DNA of 64,000 nt, taken from contig CM043955.1 of NCBI GenBank assembly GCA_014529385.2, positions 144,405,640 to 144,469,639 on the forward strand. The letters are read 5' to 3'. This document shows, one piece after another, positions 32,741 to 43,627 of this stretch (positions within the stretch are counted from its first letter, which is position 1; each line of letters opens with the position of its first letter). The notes beneath the pieces were generated by a model that made no database searches, was not told the DNA's origin, and saw nothing but the letters and a program-made list of their open reading frames with translations. Origin of the DNA: Adiantum capillus-veneris. Its lineage: Eukaryota; Streptophyta; Polypodiopsida; Polypodiales; Pteridaceae. The position numbers and the translations under genes are program-made.

Positions 32741-34396
32741 ACCTTCTTCTTTTTTGCTGTTGAATCTCGTTGTCCGTTTCGATGTCCCAAGAGCTTCTTC
32801 ATCTCTTTTCCTCTTTTCCTCCACCATAGCCTCATTAGCTTGAGACTTTGCAATGAATGCATACACTAAGAGGGAATCCACTGGATCAGTCACCCTGTGG
32901 TTCCTCAAATTGAATTCCCTACTTGTCGTAGCTTCCCATAAGTTACCTTCCCTGTTTCTGCTGTCTTCAAAGAATAAGGCCAGAATTGACCCTTCGAACC
33001 TGCACCATCATCATCACCCTTGTCACATACTTGCAGCCCATATGTAGCTGCTTCCACAAGAGAAACATTATGCTGGATTTCTTCAGCTATCTTTTTCATG
33101 CCACCCCTACCAAAGTTCAGACAGAGCATCTCAACTGTTTCCCTAATGTGGATCTCCTTGTCCTTCCATAAAACCACGTTCCTTATAAGCTTCATCAAAT
33201 TCATCACATTCTTTAACATACTTGTGGTCTTCACTATCACACCACATGCATCGATCCCAGCCTTTGGAGGAGGTTGCTATCTAGGCTCAGAAGTAGACCC
33301 CTTTGCAGCTAACCCTTCAAATTTTACAGCTTTGAAATTTAAATTTAATTCTTGAATACCTTTCACCAATTCGTCAAGAACTGGCTCCTCCACTCCGGGT
33401 ATTGCCGAGGTTGTTTTCTCCTTAGGTTCCTCTTCCACAAAATCCATGATGTCAGCCACGATCAGCTTATCGACTCTCATCTGTCATTTCACGATCAATT
33501 TATTGCTTTAGTGACTATCTTCTAGTCGGATATTAAGCCCAATTCACTTGTTGAGTCCTCCAGCATTGCACTAGACTCTTCTTAGGTTCCTCTTCCACAA
33601 AATCCATGATGTCAGCCACGATCATCTTATCGACTCTCATCTGTCGTTTCACGATCAATTTATTGCTTTAGTGACTATCTTCTAGTCGGTTGTTTTCTCC
33701 TTAGGTTCCTCTTCCACAAAATCCATGATGTCAGCCACGATCAGCTTATCGACTCTCATCTGTCGTTTCACGATCAATTTATTGCTTTAGTGACTATCTT
33801 CTAGTCGGATATTAAGCCCAATTCACTTGTTGAGTCCTCCAGCATTGCACTAGACTCTTCTGAAGTCGTGGATCAGTAGCGTGAATAAATAGTTCAACCT
33901 TCTAATCCTTCATTGAACGTTGCTCTGTCGAGGAAAATTGCTTGAATTTCTTTTCAAACTCCCGTAATAATTCTCGTGTAGATAAATTTTTATTTTTCTT
34001 CTACACCCACTTCATAAAGCTTTGTCTGGTTACCCTTTGTGAATACTCAAGAAAATATTCCTCCTGGAGCGCCTTCTTGAAGTCCTGCCAATTTGGACCT
34101 TGAACCACCTGAATCTCTTTTATTCGGCCCATAAGTTCCGGCACCACAATTAAATGAAATCCCTCCACTGTATTCTGATCATCGATTCCATTATCTTCCA
34201 TTGCCTGCTCGTAGATATTGCAAAACTTGCTAATATCTCGGCCTTCAAATCGTTGTAATTTCTCGGTAACTGTGTGCGGAGCTTTAAGATTCCTCTCTTG
34301 CAGATTGTGCTGTTGTTGGGAAGCCTATTGTTGTTGCATGTACGCAACAAACTGCTTCATCATTTGCTGCATGGATGCCTCTTGCAGTGTCGACAT
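32741..34396 (-). pseudogene. Gypsy-1 gag, broken
   Basis: On the minus strand a start ATG at 34396 gives MSTLQEASMQQMMKQFVAYM, a stop, then in the same frame the gag domain: LQRFEGRDISKFCNIYEQ, NWQDFKKALQEEYF, STRELLREFEKKFKQF, with more stops. The C-terminal part is in other frames: VVLWKDKEIHIRETVEML and LNFGRGGMKKIAEEI near 33100, then a basic tail (RKRDEEALGT) near 32800 that would continue at 13710 beyond Gypsy-2. A tandem triplication at 33411-33860 disrupts the middle. The Cys residues of the expected zinc-finger-like site before VVLWKD appear lost. Confidence 0.8.
33411..33860. repeat. Tandem triplication inside Gypsy-1 gag
   Basis: The word CTTAGGTTCCTCTTCCACAA begins copies at 33421, 33581 and 33700. 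A larger unit of 279 bp (33411-33689) is followed by a partial second copy from 33690. Copies are almost identical, so the duplication is younger than the decay of the surrounding gag. Confidence 0.85.
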
Positions 34397-34437
34397 CTTT
34401 TTCCACAAACACTGCTCACCCCAGCTTGTTTTGCGTT

Positions 34438-34448
34438 GGATTCACCAA
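34438..34448 (-). other. Putative primer-binding site of Gypsy-1
   Basis: Just inside the 5' LTR the minus strand reads TTGGTGAATCC, a TGG...CC word of the kind expected for a tRNA 3'-end complement. The tRNA is not identified. Confidence 0.45.
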
Positions 34449-34451
34449 GAA

Positions 34452-36621
34452 TGTCGGGGGATTTGTATTTGAAAGGTGAGCCGGGAAGGCACAGGGCCCC
34501 TAGCTATGAGAGGTGCGAGGAAAAGAGTTGCAGCAGACACAATCAATGGGGATAGAGCTTAAACAGATAGTTTGATTCAGATACTGAAGCCTGATAACTC
34601 AAATCAATTAGTTAACAGTATCCCTGTTTAATCAAATGTTAATGGAGGAGTTAGCAGAGGAGTTTATGCTCCTTACAAGGTTTAACCTGCCTTTCAGGTG
34701 TTAATTAAGGTAATCAAGATTCAGTAATGATGATAATGTCTGGTCCATGAAACAATACCAAATAAGCTCTTTTGCCTTAATTGTTCTGCCAAAAACTACC
34801 TTGATCTGCTTCGTTTTCTTTTTGCTGCTTCAAAGTTGAGAGAGAGTTGAATTTCTTCCCACTATGGCTATGGGAGCTTGGGTTGAGAGCTTAGGATTAT
34901 GATGGCTTGGAGATTCGAGGATAGTTGGCTTAAACGGATTATGGAAGCTTGTTCAGCGGATTAAGGAAGCTTGGGCTTATGATGGCTAATGAGTGTCGAG
35001 GATTATTGGCCTAGAGAGCTTAGGCTTATCATGGCTAAATGAGATCCGAGTAGATTTGGCTTAGAGAGCTTAGAAGCTTGGCTTAGAGCTTAAGATTGAT
35101 GGCTAGCTGGCTTAAGCGGGTTATGCAAGCTTCGTTTAAGCTTACGATTGATGGCTAATGAGAGTGAGAGAAGAGTTGGCTTGTGGAGCTTTAGATTTTT
35201 ATGGCTAATGAGTTTTCTGGAGATTTAGAGAGCTTAGAGAGCTTACGATTAAGATGGCTAATGAGTGTCGACCCCCATCCAAAAGAGCCACGTCCCCTTT
35301 ATAATAGCTCACTTTGGATTGCATGGGCAACAAGTTTCTTGCTAAAAATGGCCAGCCCATTAGCAATGTCGCTAATGGGTAGTGCCCCTAGGTGACGTGG
35401 CAGTTGATTACAGACTTGCACCAAACTAAGTGGGAGTGGATCCAAATAGGAGCACGTTGGCAAGCTGAGAGGATTTTGTTTCTTGCTTGCGCTCATCCGA
35501 TGGTCGATGCGCTTGCTACAAGCGATTCCTCCTCCCATGTACTGCTTGCATGCTGCTCGCCATCTTCTTTGCCTTCACACAACCCCTTTTTCCCACTTAG
35601 GTTATCCATTGAGCTCATTATGGGCGGCCACTAACTTAAATGGGTGGCCCTTTTGACTTCAAAGGTCGGGCCCTTGGCCATGGGCGGCCGCCTACTTCAA
35701 GAGCACCCCATTTGGGCATACATATCGAAAAAAGCAGTGCCTGCATTCAATGCATTGCACTATGAACTCATCAAGATCTTTTTGTGCTTTCGTAATGGCA
35801 TCACATCTCAAAACCCGGCCAAGGCAATGCCAAGCACGACTTCGGTTCCCCCACAATTTGGCTTACATATCCGTCAAGACAAGACATTATATGTATATAG
35901 AAAAATCTTCCATATCGGCCCACATTTGGCATACATATCGGGCACTACATTGCATTAATCGTGTATATTGGTCAACTTGAAAACACAATGCTAGTGAAGA
36001 CGGCCTTCGATTGCCACCATATTTGGCACATATATTGACCAAGGCACATATTTTGCTCCGACGGCTCCATTTCCTAGAACCTAGCTGAAGCTCAAAAAAT
36101 TACCAGATGAACTAGACTGATAAAGGCGACTAGAGCGGTTTAGAATCGACCCCCGGTGATACTTAAACTGGCCATATCTTGTCAACCGAAACCCTGATTG
36201 ACAAACTGGAAAGATCGATGTGCTCTTGGGAATCAACACTTCATGCCCATGCATTTATATCATCCTTGACTTTTTATCAGTAGCTACCCAATCCGGTACG
36301 GATCTGCTAACGACTCAACTTCAAATTGTATAACTTTTTATATGGAACTCCTATTGACGAGCCGTAAAGACAGGCCTGTAGAGCCCTTCAAGTACTTCAA
36401 CTTTGATCAATAAAATCCCAGCTATGACCACTTCAAGCATACTCAATGTTTAGTATTACCAAGACATCTTTTGGCCCTTAGAGCTGCATTTGACACGCTT
36501 TTAACTTAAAATTGACTTGTTAGGAAGCCCTTATTACTGCTGAATAATCATGTAGGATTCAAGTAAACTTGACTGCATTCCTTTGCTCATTTTCTTGTCA
36601 TGGAAGCGGAGCGGCACGACA
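34452..36621 (-). repeat. 5' LTR of Gypsy-1
   Basis: A 2170-bp LTR. It keeps about 0.7 kb (35835-36550) that the 3' LTR has lost and has a single copy of the segment triplicated there. It is followed by GCGG of the target duplication. Confidence 0.9.
35298..35303 (-). promoter_or_regulatory. Putative TATA box of Gypsy-1
   Basis: TATAAA on the minus strand in the context TATTATAAAGGGG. It is conserved in the other LTR (8587-8592). It points the same way as the element's genes. Confidence 0.5.
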
Positions 36622-36625
36622 GCGG

Positions 36626-37436
36626 CTTGTCAGCTCAACCAAATTCAATGAGACTTGAACTGTAGCATGCCTCTATATGGAAAATCCTCTTTTAAAGAGA
36701 ACTCATTTGGTTATGATAAAACTACCCTTTAGAACTCAACTCCTTCTTGAGAGAATTAAATATTTATCTTAAGTAGGTCACTAAAACTTTTACACACATA
36801 ATTCATGCAAAATCAAGAAAAACGTGTGGGATGTTCATAAGAGTATTATAGTTTCTCTTTTGGAAAATTTTCAAAAACAATTTCATTACTTAGTTGTCGT
36901 TGATTTATGGCATTTACCTTTATAAGAGTAATTTAGATAAGAGAATAAAAGTAAGTTAAAAATCAATAAAAAGGCTTACACAAGAGATTAAAGGATAATT
37001 AAGGATATTATTTTCCATTCATCATGTATACTATTTAAGTAAATATGATCTCTAGTCACCTATGGTTAAAGAGAGTTACTTCTACTCTCTCTCTCTCTCT
37101 ATGCCATATTAGTCTGGTAATCTAAAGAAATCAAAATAACAGAACTTGAAATTAGTTGTTAGCGACACAGTTAGTTATGATTAGTAATAAACCATAGTTA
37201 GAAATAAAAAATAATTAAAAAGTTGTTCTTCTTCCCAAGAAAACAAGGGAAAGGCTTGCTTGTAAGAGCTTGAGCATGAATTTAAGTAAGTAAAGAAGGT
37301 AAATCACTTTCAAGAAAATGCAATAGCATAAAGAGAACAAGAAAATGTTACCTTAGTGTACAGTGTATTGTATAGTCCTCCTTGCTTTGGTGTATTGTAT
37401 AGTCCTCCTTGCTTTGGACGTAGTCGTCTCTCTCTC

Positions 37437-37503
<67 letters not shown>

Positions 37504-38450
37504 TTCACTTGAGGGTTAGGAGAGAGGATAGGGAGGGTGTGATGTGAATAAGAAGATCAATTTTTGACAAACTTTATGAGGGTTTTGGCTATGGTTTCTC
37601 TTGGAGAGGGGGGTGTGTGTAGCAGGTGTGTGTGTGTGTGTGAAAGAGGCTTAGCTATGGCTTTCTCAATCGTACTCTAAAGTTTGCACCTTGAGAAATG
37701 AAGAAGAGAAGTGTAAAATGAGAAGGGAAACCCTCTTTTTATGCACATTTTAGATAAGTGCCTTCAATTATCTTCATAGCTTATCTTCCTTATCGATAAG
37801 TTCTTTCTACTTATCTTGCTTTTCAAAACTTCTTCAACAAGTTACTTCCTCACCTTATCTTTATCTTCTCTTTTCCTTCATCCTTACCTTTTCTTTATGT
37901 TAATTTTCTCAAAATAAAAAGATAATCTTTCATGCATTGGTTATGTCCATGTCCCCATGGTATAAACCAAAAGTGTCTCATGAGTATAGAATTGAACCGA
38001 GATTTACTCAAATGTTTTTTTCTATTTTTTTTCTTTTTTAAAGTTGATGACTTATATGTGGTAGTCAAAACTAAGGACTAGAAGAAGGCCCTTACAATAT
38101 ATGTGAGCATTGAATGCTCTGCTCTCATCGGCAATCACGAGGGGAGGTAAGTGAATGCACTCTTAGAGAGGTAATTTACTTCTTCATCTCTCTAGATCTC
38201 TGTTGATTATAGAGAGAGAGTGTGTGTGTGTAATACACCACCACACACAATTTACTTATGTTGTCTTCAAATTTTCAATCTCAAAACCTACTTGTTTTAT
38301 TGCACTCCCCCAGGCATTGGTTGATTTGGACTCCAAAACAAATGCTCAATAGTAGGCAACGTTGCTCATAAGCTCAACAATGGCTTGCTTTGATTGTTGA
38401 GACCTTTCTTCTCAGTGCATTGACAATTGGGCATTTTCTTCAATTTTTTC
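36626..38450. other. Non-coding AT-rich flank right of Gypsy-1
   Basis: About 1.8 kb with no supported gene. It contains a (TC)n microsatellite at 37427-37500 and shorter (GT)n and (GA)n runs near 37615 and 38215. Its right end merges into a Gypsy-2-like LTR remnant, so part of it may be older LTR sequence. Confidence 0.5.
37427..37500. repeat. (TC)n microsatellite
   Basis: About 74 bp of TC dinucleotides with one interruption (CTG near 37443). Open frames across it are artefacts of the repeat. Confidence 0.95.
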
Positions 38451-38549
38451 ATGCACTAGTCGGGTCAGCTACATCCTTGGATTGACATATTTATGTTGAT
38501 TTGAGTTCTAGCTAGGCTACTTCGTCCAATCACAACAGTCCTGCTAACA
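38451..38549 (+). repeat. Degenerate 3' end of a Gypsy-2-like LTR
   Basis: The words CGGGTCAGCTAC, GGATTGACA, TTCGTCCA and GCTAACA occur in the same order and spacing as at the end of the Gypsy-2 LTR (14690-14785). The following TTGGCACTATTGAC is a worn primer-binding site. It marks an older Gypsy-2 relative. Confidence 0.75.
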
Positions 38550-38763
38550 TTGGCACTATTGACAATGACACATGACTTACACTAGCAGAAGAGGTTGCCG
38601 TGCGGTTCTTCTTTGCCCAATGTCCAAGTGTTATAGTTCATTACATTTATCTTTAGGACAAACAAGAGAAAAATTGAGCAAACTAGAAGAAAAAACAAAC
38701 AAAGAAAAGAAAACCCTGAGATAGTGACAGGAACATTAATAGTTGAGAAACCCAAGATCGTTA

Positions 38764-38868
38764 GTTCAGGAGGATCCATAATGGTAGAAAAGGTCAACGA
38801 ACCATTAGATGCCCTCCTTAAAGTCTATGTCGCACGGCTCAAAAACAACCAAATTCTTGAAATGTAAT
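38764..38868 (+). pseudogene. Gypsy-2-like gag fragment
   Basis: Translates as SSGGSIMVEKVNEPLDALL, then VARLKNNQILEM and a stop. It matches the Gypsy-2 gag box SSGGSVLVDKVNEPLDAIL near 25000. It lies only about 200 bp after the LTR remnant, whereas in Gypsy-2 about 5 kb (without Copia-B) separates them. The leader and most of gag have therefore been deleted here. Confidence 0.8.
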
Positions 38869-39061
38869 GGAATTGATATTTTGATTTACTGCAATAGCTG
38901 ACAAGTGGAAAATGCATAGTTGCGCTATGGAACATGCAAAAGATAGTAGATTCTTTATCATTGTATTATTAAAGAGCTCTTTGTGAGCTAAAGTCACTTT
39001 ATGTCTGGGCAAACAATGTGTATTCATTTTTTAGCATTCAAAAATCTATAAGTAAATACGC
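38869..39061. other. Short unannotated stretch before TR-GAG-1
   Basis: About 190 bp with no recognisable content. The last bases (TACGC) do not match the bases after TR-GAG-1 (ACGTT) as a clean target duplication; only ACG is shared with an offset. Confidence 0.4.
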
Positions 39062-40195
39062 TGTGAGCGGGATGAAAACACACACAGCGCTTCTATAACG
39101 ACCTGACACACACTCTTGGGAAGATACACACACACACTATGGGGCACCACTCGGCTTACACAACACACCTGGCCGAGACAGGGAACACACCTCTGGAGTG
39201 AGAGGAGAGAGACTATCCACTTGCCCACTCCACACAAACACACACACACACCCAAAAAAATCAGCTCAAAAGAGGAGAATTTCTGATGTTTAGATACAAA
39301 CGAGCTTGGGCCAACACCAATGGGGCAAATAGCTCACACAATATGGGTAAAATAAGCCAGCTACAATCACAAACTAGAGCAGAAACTTCGCTCATAAGAG
39401 AAACTTACACAGAAAAACAGCAAGAAAAGAGTGAGAAATTTGGCAAAATGGACAGCGCCATCGCGTCCGGAACGGCCCAAAACCCCAGTCTACAATGTCA
39501 AAGTGCTCAAATCCGACCTCGGATGAGCAGTTTACGGCCAAAACAGGCTCCAAAAAACCCAAAAACACACCTGCGGCTGTTCCTCCTCTCTTCTCCACGT
39601 TTTTTCTGGTCTTCTCTCAGTTTTTTCAGTTCCCACACTTAGATTTATTAGTTGGGCACCCTTGGCCTTTTAGATGACCTCAAACGGACCCCGAACAGGC
39701 CAAAAACTGACCTCGCAGTGCATAGTTGTCACCTTTTTTTCATCATCCGCACACCTGGCACTCATTTCTTTTCAATAATGCGTCTCGCAACCACATGAAG
39801 TGGCCCCAAAAAGTGGTCCTAATGATGACCTTTCTACATAACTCTCACAAGAAAAAACCACTTTGTGTCCGTATTCATCCACGTGCAAATATTGACCCCG
39901 TTCGGCCTCCTGACGCCACTCGATGCCATCTGACGCACCTGCTTACCTCATGTCGTCGGCTCGCGGATAGCTTTCTCATGAATTTTTACAGGCTACCAAC
40001 TCCTCCTTATTGTAGAAAAAACACACTCGTACTGGTAATATTGAAAATCGATGCATTATGTACATGATGCCCTACCTGTACACATGTGGGCCCCACATAA
40101 CCACCTGGCTCTGGAAAATGGGCAATTATTTATTTGATGCACCATGCATGTGTATGTACATATGCGAAATCCCTTGCTCCAAAAAACTCCTGACA
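39062..40195 (-). repeat. 3' LTR of TR-GAG-1
   Basis: An 1134-bp LTR rich in CA runs near its outer end (39080-39250). It lies downstream of the coding region in minus orientation. Confidence 0.95.
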
Positions 40196-40248
40196 TAATT
40201 TGCCCATCCATTAGCCTGCTAGAGCATTCATGCTCAGCAGCAGCAACA

Positions 40249-40740
40249 CTAGTAGATGCTCATTCCACCTGGATCCCACACAAAAACACTTTGCCTTCCG
40301 TGCATCAAAAGCTTAATCAAGGTTCCACCTGGTTCCCAAGGAAAACCCGTAGAGATGCCATATATCAACTTTGCATCAAGAAAACCATCAATTACTTTGG
40401 CATAGACCGGCATGTGCAAATATATCTCCTTCTCCATAGCTGAGAGGTCTCCATTGATAATTTGTGTCATCAATTCTTGCTTCTTTGACAACTCAACCTT
40501 GGTTTGCATCAGCCCTTCAATCACCTCATAAGGCCCTTCACTTTCATCTTTAACCTCATTTGAAAATGCGACTAAACCAGACTCCTGGATTTCTTTGTCC
40601 ATCAAAACGAATGCAACATCAACATCCTCATCACTGCTGATAGTGCTATCACTGTACTCATCAGACCCTGTGGAATAGTCTTCATCACTAGACTCATCCT
40701 CATCTTCATAAATCTCCTCTAATCGTTTCCTTGTGTCCAT
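40249..40740 (-). CDS. TR-GAG-1 acidic ORF (163 codons)
   Basis: From ATG at 40740 the protein starts with a very acidic segment: about 60 residues rich in Asp, Glu and Ser (EDEDESSDEDYSTGSDEYSD). A mixed region without known domain follows (EVIEGLMQTKVELSKKQELM). It is in the same frame as the protease block but separated by stops near 40819. It ends about 50 bp before the 3' LTR. It may be the remnant of a protease-RT linker or a separate product; no function is claimed. Confidence 0.55.
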   Translation of the reverse strand: MDTRKRLEEIYEDEDESSDEDYSTGSDEYSDSTISSDEDVDVAFVLMDKEIQESGLVAFSNEVKDESEGPYEVIEGLMQTKVELSKKQELMTQIINGDLSAMEKEIYLHMPVYAKVIDGFLDAKLIYGISTGFPWEPGGTLIKLLMHGRQSVFVWDPGGMSIY

Positions 40741-40821
40741 ATTATAAAGCTTCTTGGTACCTGTCTTTCCATAGAGGCTAATCGTACCATGTCGTCAATC
40801 TTGAACAGCTCCCACTGCACG

Positions 40822-41694
40822 TCACCATGGTCTGCCCAGTATAATAGGATATGCTCCCAACCCTGCTGGCATCACATGAAAATCAACCACTGCCTTTGCA
40901 TCATATGCCTCCACTTCTAAGCTCTTTACAACACCCAAGCATTTTACTTTTTGATGGTTTTCCAATCTAATCCGAAACCCTGACACCCCAGCCACTGTGA
41001 GACCCATCTTCTCAACGCATGAGTGTGTTATGACACATATTTGGGCTCCGCCATCCACATAACCTTGTCCCAAATTTTTCCTTTTATGCCACACATCTAC
41101 TATTGGACAAATGTCTGGTAGCTCATCCATTGCCAACACCTTTACTGAACCTCTCTCTGGCTCTTTCTCCATTGGGTTAACCATCCTCTTCCACTGTCGC
41201 TTTAGCTTAGGCACCATCTCTATAAGCTGCCCAAAAGTAACATCTGCCTTTCTGCTCGTCAGATCCTCCTTCAAGTCATAGCTTAATTGCCCATCCCCTA
41301 GTGGAAAATCTGAAACATGAAACTTTCGACGAGCTCTCCTTTTCCTCTTGGCCTTGACATCCTCGCCTTCATGGCTCTTTCCTTTCTTCTTACTAGGACC
41401 TGGGGCACTTCTTCCTTCCTTTTCCTCTGTGGCCCTCTTCCCAATAGGCATCACTAATGTATCCTCTAGCTTTGATGCCTTCTCCAAGGTGACTACACTT
41501 AGCACTTTTGTCTTTCCTTTTTCCTCCTGGGTCAGTCCACTGGTTCCTTCGTCTCCCTTAATTTTGATGCCATAATCATTTGACCTAGTTAACACCTGTC
41601 TTGGCAATGGATACATGTCTCCCCCCATCCTTGGTGGCTTATCACATTGCGGGCTGATGTGACCCAACTCTCCACAATTGTAACAGGTGGGCAT
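40822..41694 (-). pseudogene. TR-GAG-1 zinc knuckle and aspartic protease
   Basis: Starts with CYNCGELGHISPQC, a CCHC knuckle, then a Lys-rich linker (RKRRARRKFHVSDF) and a protease. The protease has YVDGGAQICVITHSCVEKMGL near 41040, where D-G-G takes the place of D-T/S-G, and ends PIILGRPW at 40828 before a stop. In complete gypsy polyproteins RT follows this motif; here it does not. The frame differs from the gag block at 41867-42610, with a stop near 41780. The role would be RNA binding and processing. Confidence 0.8.
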
Positions 41695-41866
41695 CTGCCT
41701 CCAAAACCTACCATTGCTTTGTCCAACACCATTCCTAGGTCTTTCTTCACCTCCTGGATGATTTGCATACTTCCCTTAACCTCGATTATTTCCCACATGA
41801 CCTAGCATGTTTAGGCTGAGATTCTTCATCAAATCTACCATTTGCCTCATGTCTTGCCTTAGCCCA

Positions 41867-42610
41867 TCATCTTGCACTGCTGTAGTGACCACTGCTGGCA
41901 TAACCTGAGTAGTAACAGGAACCACTGGTTCGTGATGAACCCCTGACATGCGACCTTGTAAAGATTCTATAGGTTGAATGAAATTCAGACCTCATGGGCA
42001 AAGACTCCACCCCTAACTGGCTCATTTTCCTCAGCTTCCACTCTTTGTTCCTTGCTACCTCTAGTGCATCTTCATATGTCCTAGGCTTCTTTAGCTCCAC
42101 TCTCCAACGTATATTCTCCCAAAGACCAACTAAGAACCTGTCCTTCTTCATCATGTCAGGCGGGGGTACTTGTGGTGCTAAGGCCTTGCACATTCGCTCC
42201 CATGCCAATGAAAACTTACGTATGTACGCATCTACTGGCTCACCTTCCTGTTGCACCAAACCTTGTACTTCTTGCCACACTTTGTCAGGATCTTCTATCT
42301 TCACAAACTCCACTTCCAATCCATGCCTTAGATTGTCCCAACTCAATATTACAGGTGGATCCGCTGCACGCAACTCCTCTTCAAATGCCTTGGACCAAAC
42401 TCGTGCATCACTCTTCAAACAAATTTGGAGAAGGCGTAACATTTGCGTAGGGTCATGAATCTGGTTGCTAATGCAGGCAACCTCCATCTTTTCCAAAAAT
42501 TCTTTCACATCTTCATCACTTCTTCCATGAAACTCCGGATAAGAGAAAGCCATGGCTACCCAAGTTTCAATGCTTTGAGAACCCCTTTGAACACACGTAC
42601 AAGAACCCAA
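41867..42610 (-). pseudogene. TR-GAG-1 gag (capsid) domain
   Basis: The likely start is the ATG at 42553 (MAFSYPEFHGRSDEDVKEF); an upstream in-frame ATG at 42610 adds 19 residues. The retrotransposon gag domain is clear: FLEKMEVACISNQIHD, LLQICLKSDARVWSKAF, VWQEVQGLVQQEGEPVDAYIRKFSLAWERM and LKKPRTYEDALEVA. The frame ends at 41867 in Ser/Tyr-rich sequence and is shifted relative to the zinc knuckle block. Few defects are present, in keeping with the young LTRs. Confidence 0.85.
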
Positions 42611-43603
42611 AACTTTTGACTACCCAATCCCCAGAAACTTCAATGGAGCTCAACTCTAGATAAGGACAAACACATGCACATCAAATGAGTTTTCATAGTT
42701 GATCATCGGAATTACAACAGGCAAAGGACATTCCAAGATCTCTCGTAATCTTCTTGGCCCGAACATAAAGACTATGCGCTGCTGGAAAAAAATCTTCCTG
42801 GACACATGAACATTTATCTGGATTCTTTGAGTTAAATGAAATGGAGTGAATTGAGGGCCATTTTGATCATCCATTAAAGCCAACCATGAAACTCCCAAGA
42901 AGGCACACCTGACTTAACCTCTGATTTTGCCAAAATTTCAGCAGCATAACAGCATAAATGGCTCAAAAGACCAAAAAACCATCCATCATAACTTGGAAAA
43001 CTTTTGGCAGAGTTTCCCCAGAAATAGAGCAGTAGGAACCCAAAATATAGACTGTATATGTATGCATAAACTGTCAACAATAGAACCCGAGCATCAAGTA
43101 GGACTCACTAGTACATAGCCTATGGCGAGGTCACAAAAAGGGTGCTACAGCTACCTCTATCACCGAAAGGATCTCCACATTTGAGAATCCCCCAGCTCAA
43201 TAAAAACGTCACGCTATCGACCCTCACACGAAGGCTAATGCAAATCGCGTATAGTCAAGTCTCAGAAATGACTATCTTCCAGACCAAGTCTCAGAAATGG
43301 CTGGGATTGCCAAATAAAACCAAGTATGGCTCCACAAATGCGTACAATGGCAGTTTCCACAAGTAACGTACAATTCAACAGAAAATGCGCTCAAACAGGC
43401 GCCAAGTGATGCATACCCACAACAACTACAAGTGACATCACTGCTAGTATATCACTATACTCCAGCTACCTGTACCTGTGTGAATCACCTGTACCTGTAC
43501 CTATCCCTATAACCTGTAACCTGTAACATGTAATCTGCAACCTGCAACCTGTAATCCCGAATCTCGAAGCTTGAAGCTCAAAGCAGAAGGTACTCGAAGA
43601 AGA
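42611..43603 (-). other. TR-GAG-1 leader
   Basis: About 1 kb of untranslated leader between primer-binding site and gag. It contains the block shared with Copia-B (43139-43238) and, near 43460-43560, repeated CTGTACCTG/TAACCTG words. No coding frame is supported. Confidence 0.7.
43139..43238 (-). repeat. Leader block shared with Copia-B
   Basis: The reverse complement of this stretch matches 19236-19340 along about 100 bp, with the strongest identity in TTTATTGAGCTGGGGGATTC and GAGATCCTTTCGGTGATA. It is in sense orientation relative to TR-GAG-1. Confidence 0.85.
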
Positions 43604-43621
43604 TCCTCCGTGGGGGCGCCA
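43604..43621 (-). other. Primer-binding site of TR-GAG-1
   Basis: The minus strand reads TGGCGCCCCCACGGAGGA six bases inside the 5' LTR. TGGCGCC is a common start of gypsy primer-binding sites. Confidence 0.75.
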
Positions 43622-43627
43622 AAAGAA

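Larger units (their letters stand above)
7104..36621 (-). mobile_element. Gypsy-1: large, old Ty3/gypsy retrotransposon, split by nested Gypsy-2
   Basis: Two related LTRs, 7104-9209 and 34452-36621, share a TGTCGGGGGATTTGTATT start and a GGCACGACA end. They are flanked by AGCGG at 7099-7103 and 36621-36625 (four bases are unambiguous; the A overlaps the LTR end). Coding blocks between them run on the minus strand in the order gag (34396 downward), protease, RT, RNase H, integrase, which is the gypsy order. Gypsy-2 interrupts the gag-protease junction at 13716-32740. Removing it lets the gag tail near 32750 read on into 13710. Aligned LTR parts differ by roughly 7-8% by eye, and all frames except integrase are badly broken. 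Confidence 0.92.

Noticed and set aside
37356-37547. Frame across the (TC)n microsatellite
   Set aside because: It is a pure Ser-Leu repeat produced by the dinucleotide tract.
39286-39642. 118-codon frame conserved in both TR-GAG-1 LTRs (also 43852-44208)
   Set aside because: Conservation follows from LTR identity. The low-complexity end, lack of motif and antisense orientation to the element argue against a gene.
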